Assembly: GCA_045604155.1 (NCBI GenBank) | Contig: JAZUNN010000044.1 | Coordinates: 1-64,000, forward strand | Source: JAISGQ01 sp045604155 | GTDB lineage: Bacteria > Bacillota > Clostridia > Oscillospirales > Acutalibacteraceae | Length of the DNA stretch: 64,000 nt | Direction: 5' to 3' | Shown: positions 59,665 to 64,000 of the stretch, piece by piece | How the letters are laid out: each line of letters opens with the position of its first letter | Position numbering within the stretch: position 1 is the first letter of the stretch | The notes under the pieces: generated by a model | The model's input: the letters and a program-made list of their open reading frames with translations, nothing else | Database searches by the model: none | Told to the model about the DNA's origin: nothing | Translations under genes and position numbers: made by a program

Positions 59665-59679
59665 GAAAGGATGAATATA

Positions 59680-60018
59680 ATGGATTGTTTGTTCTGTAAG
59701 ATAATTGCAGGTGAAATTCCTTCTGTAAAGCTTTATGAAGACGAACTTGTTTATGCATTTGAGGACATCAGCCCTCAGGCACCTGTTCACTTCCTTATTG
59801 TTCCTAAGGTACATATTAAATCCGCAGATGAGCTGACTGATGAAAACAGCGGTTTTATCGGTCATATCTATGCTGTTGCTGCTAAGATATGCAAGGAAAA
59901 AGGTCTTACAAACGGCTATCGAATCGTCAATAACTGCGGTGAGGACGGCGGACAGACCGTTGGTCATCTCCATTTCCATGTTCTCGGCGGCAGACTTCTT
60001 GCATGGCCTCCGGGATAG
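59680..60018 (+). CDS. HIT-family nucleotide hydrolase
   Basis: A 112-residue histidine-triad protein. I start it at ATG 59680 (MDCLFCKIIAGEIPS), with AAAGG ten bases before; ATG 59671 is too near the site. The family signs are DCLFCKI with the zinc cysteines, FEDISPQAPVHFLIVPK, and the triad HLHFHVLGG. It resembles HinT-type adenosine 5'-monophosphoramidases, which cleave AMP-lysine and similar adducts formed by aminoacyl-tRNA synthetases. It lies 15 bases after alaS. Confidence 0.95.
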   Translation: MDCLFCKIIAGEIPSVKLYEDELVYAFEDISPQAPVHFLIVPKVHIKSADELTDENSGFIGHIYAVAAKICKEKGLTNGYRIVNNCGEDGGQTVGHLHFHVLGGRLLAWPPG

Positions 60019-60037
60019 TAGATAAAGAGGTGCTGAT

Positions 60038-60580
60038 ATGTCAAAGTATTATGAAATGACCATTGCTGGCTGCAAAAGACAGCTTCCCATGTGCGCTGTC
60101 AGCGATAAGCTTGATATTGCTGCATTTATAATGTTCGGAGATGTTGAGATTACTGTAAAATCAGCAGAAGAACTTTTGAAAAAGGTTCCTGAGTTTGATT
60201 TTATAATCACTGCCGAAGCAAAGGGTATTCCTCTTGCATATGAAATGGCAAGACAGGCAGGTACAGATTATCTTGTTGCCCGTAAAGGAATAAAGGTTTA
60301 CACAACAAACCCTGTATCTGTTGAGGTTAAGTCAATTACAACAGCCCAGATTCAGATGCTTCATCTTGCTGATTACGAAGCAGACAGAATCAGAGGAAAA
60401 AGAGTCCTTGTTGTTGATGATGTAATCAGCACGGGCGAATCTCTTACTGCCATTGAAAAGCTTACTGAAGCAGCAGGAGCAGAAATTGTAGGCAAATGCG
60501 CTGTTCTCGCTGAAGGTGATGCAGCCGACAGAGAAGATATTATTTTCCTCGAAAAACTTCCCTTATTCTTTAAAGATTAG
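60038..60580 (+). CDS. Purine phosphoribosyltransferase-like protein
   Basis: A 180-residue type I phosphoribosyltransferase. The PRPP-binding loop is VLVVDDVISTGESL (about 128-141). IITAEAKGIPLAYEMAR and YLVARKGIKVY fit adenine phosphoribosyltransferase (Apt) and its clostridial relatives. The N-terminal hood (AGCKRQLPMCAVSDKLDIAA) differs from E. coli Apt, so hypoxanthine/xanthine use or a regulatory role (PurR-like) cannot be excluded; no DNA-binding domain is present. It is in line with alaS and the HIT gene, 19 bases after the latter. Confidence 0.85.
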   Translation: MSKYYEMTIAGCKRQLPMCAVSDKLDIAAFIMFGDVEITVKSAEELLKKVPEFDFIITAEAKGIPLAYEMARQAGTDYLVARKGIKVYTTNPVSVEVKSITTAQIQMLHLADYEADRIRGKRVLVVDDVISTGESLTAIEKLTEAAGAEIVGKCAVLAEGDAADREDIIFLEKLPLFFKD

Positions 60581-60592
60581 GAGAAATGAATT

Positions 60593-62845
60593 ATGAAGCG
60601 ACCGTTTGCAGTAATAGGAATAACCTATCTTTTATCGCAAGCGGTCGCTGCTTGTTTTGGCACAGCTTTTACCCTTGCTGCAGGCATAACAGTTTTACTT
60701 GGTATATTTCTTTGCTTTTTTGGATTTGAAAAAAGAAATAAAACTCTTATTGCGGTTCTCATCACGATATGCGTAGCTATGTTTGCATTATTTGCATATA
60801 CAAAAATTTATGTAGAATCAGTCATCCCGGCAGAGGGAAAAGTTGTTCAGATCAAAGGCAGGATAGTTGAAGAGCCCTATGAAAATTACGGACGTTTTTA
60901 TTATGTAATTAAAACAGATAGTATAGCAATGGATGGTGTCAGGCAGAAAACAAAAATACGACTGTCATCATCGGTTTCATTGGATGCAGAATATTCTGAT
61001 GTTTTCGAAGGAACAGTCCATTTTACAAGTATAAGCGATGAGAATAGCTTTGCTTCTCACAGACGTTTACTGTCAAAAGGAATAACTGCCACTGCATTTC
61101 TTATGAAGAATGACTATTATACTGTTTCTGATGGAAATGGAGGAATTTATTCTTTTGCTGTTTTTATGCGCAATAAACTTAAAAGTTCGATCAGAGATCT
61201 TTATCCTGATGAAACAGGTGAAATACTTTCAGCAATGATGACAGGTGACGAAAGCGACGTTGACAGTGACATTGTAAATGCCTTCAGAAATACCGGAATG
61301 GCACATGTTCTTGCAGTTTCAGGACTGCACCTGACTCTTATTGCTTCTGCTATAACATGGTTTTTGCGAAGATTCTACATAAACAGAAAGATAATTGCTG
61401 TAATAGTCTGCGTTTTTATTTGGTTTTATGCCGCAGTTGCAGGATTTCCCATGTCATCGTTAAGAGCAGCAATTATGATAACAATAATGCTTATAGGTAT
61501 AATTGCAGACAGATTGCATTCTCCGCTGAATTCACTTGGAATTGCAATTCTGATTATCTGTTTGGTAAATCCTTATGCTGCAATTGATGCAGGGCTTATA
61601 ATGTCTTTCTCTTCAACATTCGGTTTGATAGAGGTTGCACCAAAGTTAAATAAATATGTACAGAAGTATTTATTCAAAAACAGATCCGGAAAATGGCTTG
61701 ATCTTGCGAAAGATATTGTCAGTATCTTTGTAACTTCATTTACTGCAAGTATATTTATACTACCTGCGTCTGTTTTGTATTTTGGAAAAATTTCTCTTTT
61801 ATCTCCTGTAACGAATACCATTCTTGTTTCTGTATCTGTTTTATTCCTTGGAATAGGATTTGTTGCAGTGCTTTTATCCCTTTTCGGGAATATAGGAAGT
61901 TTTATTGCCTATCCGTTTATGACAATAGATTGGTTTATCGGCAAAATACTTCTTCAGATCATTAAGTTTTTTGACAGTATTCCGGGTACTGTTATTAATA
62001 CAGGTAAAAACACTGTTACAGCAGTGTTTGGATGTATTTTAATTGCAGTTCTTTTTATTGTTTTTTTCAGATCATCCAAGAACAGAAAACATTTGTTTAT
62101 TATCTGTTCTTTCTGCTGTTCAATGATTGTTTTTGTATGGTTTATGTCGGCAAGGGTTCTCAATGACAGGGTTTCAATTTCTGTATTTGATACAGGGAAA
62201 TCAGTCATGGTGCTTGCAAAACATGAATCATCTTCATTGCTTATTGGTGACGGAGGCGATGATTACGATTTATCTCTGGTACAATATGATTTGCAGGATC
62301 AGGGTATTTCCGAAATAACAGCTCTTATTATGACGGATTTATCGGAAGATAGCTCCAGAAATATGGATGCACTGGTCAATAATCTTAATCCCGAAATGGT
62401 TTTTATTCCAAATGAAAAGTATCATTACGATGAAGTGAAATATCATGCTGATATACGTTCTGTTCCTATAGAACTATCACTTGATAAGAAAATAGAAGCA
62501 AGATCTGTTTCTTCGCTCAGCGTGGAAGATCATACCGGTCTTGTATGGACACGGATATACTGCGATAATCTTTCCGCTCTGATTTGCCCGGATGGCGGAG
62601 ATGGATTATATTGTCCTTTTGAAATTGAAGAATACGATGCAGTTATCTTTTCAGATAATATTCCTGTTAACCTTACTGCATTACAGGGCAAAACATATAT
62701 TGTTTGTTCCGAATATGACTCCGGTTCAATAATAACCTCGCAGATAAAAGCACGAGGTCTTAAAAATGTGTATTGCACGGGAGTGGATGGAAAGATTGAA
62801 ATTACATCAAGAGACGGCAGATTATATATTGGAAGTGATAATTGA
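60593..62845 (+). CDS. comEC: ComEC/Rec2 family DNA-uptake channel protein
   Basis: A 750-residue polytopic membrane protein. It has N-terminal helices, an extracellular OB-like DUF4131 domain (about 80-170, VVQIKGRIVEEPYENYGRFY), and the competence domain with ALMTGDESDVDSDI-like and FRNTGMAHVLAVSGLHLTLI signatures and about eight helices. The C-terminal domain (about 530-750) has the beta-lactamase fold order (VSISVFDTGKSVMVLAKHES) but LIMTDLSEDSSRN stands where an active HxHxDH motif is expected. The external hydrolase activity is therefore probably lost. It lies 12 bases after the phosphoribosyltransferase gene, with TAGGAG before the ATG. Confidence 0.9.
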   Translation: MKRPFAVIGITYLLSQAVAACFGTAFTLAAGITVLLGIFLCFFGFEKRNKTLIAVLITICVAMFALFAYTKIYVESVIPAEGKVVQIKGRIVEEPYENYGRFYYVIKTDSIAMDGVRQKTKIRLSSSVSLDAEYSDVFEGTVHFTSISDENSFASHRRLLSKGITATAFLMKNDYYTVSDGNGGIYSFAVFMRNKLKSSIRDLYPDETGEILSAMMTGDESDVDSDIVNAFRNTGMAHVLAVSGLHLTLIASAITWFLRRFYINRKIIAVIVCVFIWFYAAVAGFPMSSLRAAIMITIMLIGIIADRLHSPLNSLGIAILIICLVNPYAAIDAGLIMSFSSTFGLIEVAPKLNKYVQKYLFKNRSGKWLDLAKDIVSIFVTSFTASIFILPASVLYFGKISLLSPVTNTILVSVSVLFLGIGFVAVLLSLFGNIGSFIAYPFMTIDWFIGKILLQIIKFFDSIPGTVINTGKNTVTAVFGCILIAVLFIVFFRSSKNRKHLFIICSFCCSMIVFVWFMSARVLNDRVSISVFDTGKSVMVLAKHESSSLLIGDGGDDYDLSLVQYDLQDQGISEITALIMTDLSEDSSRNMDALVNNLNPEMVFIPNEKYHYDEVKYHADIRSVPIELSLDKKIEARSVSSLSVEDHTGLVWTRIYCDNLSALICPDGGDGLYCPFEIEEYDAVIFSDNIPVNLTALQGKTYIVCSEYDSGSIITSQIKARGLKNVYCTGVDGKIEITSRDGRLYIGSDN

Positions 62846-63924
62846 TGAGTGAAATCAATGCAATGCAGCTTGAAGAGCATATTGCTCAGAATAAGCCTTG
62901 TAGTGTTTATATGATATATGGTACACAGAACGTACTTATAAGTGAATGTGCGTCATTGGTAAAAAATGCTTTCATGCCTGATTTTCCCGAGCTGAACTAT
63001 ATGGAGTACGATGGAAAAGGGTGTGCGGTCAGGGACATTGAAGCATGTGCGCAGCAGGCACCGATGCTTGCTGAAAAACGAATGATTTCAGTATGTGATT
63101 TTTCTGCAGCAGAAAGAACAGATGCTGATGTTGAAAAATTTGTTTCTCTTATTTCTTCTCTTGATTCTGAAACAATACTTATTTTATGGTTTCTGAATGT
63201 AAATGTAACAATAAGCAAGAAAAAAGATGAAGAAAACAAAAGCAGGAAATGGCTCAGCATTATAAATGCAGTAAAAAAATACGGCTGTTGTGTAAGATGC
63301 GATATGCCTGAGAGAAATGATATGGTAAAACTTCTTTGCAATAAAGCTGATTCTGAAGGAGTAAAGCTTCGTGAGCAGGAAGCAAGGTTTCTTATTGGTC
63401 GATCAGGTATGGATTATTCACTTCTTATCAGTCAGCTTAAAATGCTGATGTCTGTTGCTCCGAGAAAGAATATAACCACAGAACTGATCGAAAAGCTTAT
63501 TGAACCGGGAATAGAAGCAAATATTTTCTATCTTGCAGGTAAAATTCTTTCCGGTGAATATGATAAAGCTTATGATATTCTTCAGCGACTTTTTTTACAG
63601 CGTGAAGAACCGGGAAATATTCTTCGTATTCTGCAGGGACCTTTTATTGATCTGTACAGAGCCAAGTCGGCAAAGGATGCCGGATTGAATCTTGATCAGA
63701 CCATAGAATTATATCCTTCCGATTATCCTAAGAATAAAAGATTTCTTATGGAAAATGCACGCAGAGACTGCTCAAAGTATTCAATTTCTCTTCTGAGAAG
63801 ATATGTTCTGCTCCTGTATAAAGCAGAACGAGCCATGCACGGCAGCAGACTCAGCGATAATATAATTCTTGAAAAACTTATTGCGGAACTTTGCTGTGTA
63901 TACAAGGAGGAAGGCAGACGTTGA
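62845..63924 (+). CDS. holA: DNA polymerase III delta subunit
   Basis: A 359-residue clamp-loader subunit. It starts at ATG 62845, overlapping the comEC stop (TGATG), with GGAAGTG upstream. The AAA+ like N-terminal part has KPCSVYMIYGTQNVLISE and MLAEKRMISVCDF. The middle has LLISQLKMLMSVAP. The C-terminal collar domain has IFYLAGKILSGEYDKAYDIL and LLLYKAERAMHGSRLSDN, typical of HolA. The order comEC-holA is widely conserved in Firmicutes. It opens the sliding clamp during loading. Confidence 0.95.
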   Translation: MSEINAMQLEEHIAQNKPCSVYMIYGTQNVLISECASLVKNAFMPDFPELNYMEYDGKGCAVRDIEACAQQAPMLAEKRMISVCDFSAAERTDADVEKFVSLISSLDSETILILWFLNVNVTISKKKDEENKSRKWLSIINAVKKYGCCVRCDMPERNDMVKLLCNKADSEGVKLREQEARFLIGRSGMDYSLLISQLKMLMSVAPRKNITTELIEKLIEPGIEANIFYLAGKILSGEYDKAYDILQRLFLQREEPGNILRILQGPFIDLYRAKSAKDAGLNLDQTIELYPSDYPKNKRFLMENARRDCSKYSISLLRRYVLLLYKAERAMHGSRLSDNIILEKLIAELCCVYKEEGRR

Positions 63925-64000
63925 TAAAACTTCGGCAAGTTGTTGTAGTAGAGGGAAAATATGATAAGATCAGATTGGAATCCCTTATTGATGCTTTGAT
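63921..64000 (+). CDS. Toprim protein, RNase M5-like, N-terminal fragment (runs off the window)
   Basis: An open frame from TTG 63921, overlapping the holA stop by four bases and preceded by AAGGAGG ten bases upstream. The 26 visible residues contain VVVVEGKYDKIRLESLIDAL, the start of a Toprim domain (catalytic glutamate in VEGKYD) as in RNase M5 (RnmV) and the related DUF4093 proteins, which mature 5S rRNA or act on related RNA. The rest lies beyond base 64000, so the family cannot be separated further. Confidence 0.75.
   Translation, partial: MIKLRQVVVVEGKYDKIRLESLIDAL

Noticed and set aside
1..64000. CRISPR arrays, tRNA/rRNA genes, transposases, integrases or attachment sites
   Set aside because: I looked for spaced direct repeats, tRNA-like cloverleaf segments and mobile-element proteins and saw none.

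Overview
The window reads as one contiguous stretch of chromosome from a low-to-moderate G+C, Gram-positive, spore-forming anaerobe of the Clostridia, most like the Ruminococcus/Oscillospiraceae group. The reasons are sporulation and germination genes (gpr, spoIIP, a gerA-gerB-gerC operon), a Rex repressor, HPr kinase, WhiA, RapZ, a T-box leader on alaS, SpoIIIE/FtsK next to a TepA-type protease, and dense Clostridium-like operons with strong AGGAGG ribosome binding sites. The genus is an inference from gene content and sequence style, not from a marker gene. I see no tRNA, rRNA, insertion sequence, prophage or CRISPR array. Almost all of the DNA is coding.

Layout. 1-4.3 kb: the end of an RsuA/RluB pseudouridine synthase gene, a small GNAT-like protein, then a three-gene biotin-dependent carboxyl-transfer cluster (carboxyltransferase, biotin carrier, OadA/5S-type subunit). 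4.3-6.1 kb: an Lsa-type ABC-F ribosome protection gene behind a leader with a three-codon upstream ORF and an intrinsic terminator just before the gene. 6.1-9.8 kb: a small membrane protein, a polysaccharide deacetylase, and gpr-spoIIP with a small membrane protein. 9.8-19.7 kb: a TPR protein, a membrane-anchored GH3 hydrolase, a nuclease-like protein, a polyprenyl synthase, two divergently transcribed secreted wall proteins, a membrane protein and NnrE-NnrD. 19.7-23.5 kb (minus strand): aconitase, isocitrate dehydrogenase and rex, with a good Rex operator overlapping the promoter. 23.7-31.8 kb: tepA, a YlzJ-like gene, uppP, ftsK/spoIIIE, a YgiQ-type radical SAM gene, a ComEC-type metallo-beta-lactamase-fold protein and a DUF3006 partner. 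31.9-37.1 kb (minus strand): an alpha/beta hydrolase, nrdR and gerA-gerB-gerC. 37.3-46.7 kb: hprK, ROK glucokinase, murB, rapZ, whiA, dnaE, pfkA. 46.8-51.9 kb: purE-purM-purN-purH-purD. 52.0-56.7 kb: an SPFH/zinc-ribbon/TPM membrane module and a cysteine-rich protein. 56.7-64 kb: T-box, alaS, a HIT protein, a phosphoribosyltransferase, comEC, holA and the start of a Toprim (RNase M5-like) gene.

How the parts work together. Several blocks concern carbon and redox flow: biotin-dependent carboxyl transfer, oxidative citrate-to-2-oxoglutarate steps under likely Rex control, HPr kinase with glucokinase and phosphofructokinase, and purine synthesis. Others concern the envelope and spore (deacetylase, SpoIIP, amidase/transglycosylase-like enzymes, UppP, MurB, Ger receptor). 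The most noteworthy signals are the ABC-F attenuation leader, the Rex operator on the acn-icd-rex operon, the transcarboxylase-like trio, a ComEC whose C-terminal domain has lost its metal motif while a separate ComEC-type hydrolase sits elsewhere in the window, and a PspA-less SPFH/zinc-ribbon/TPM module.
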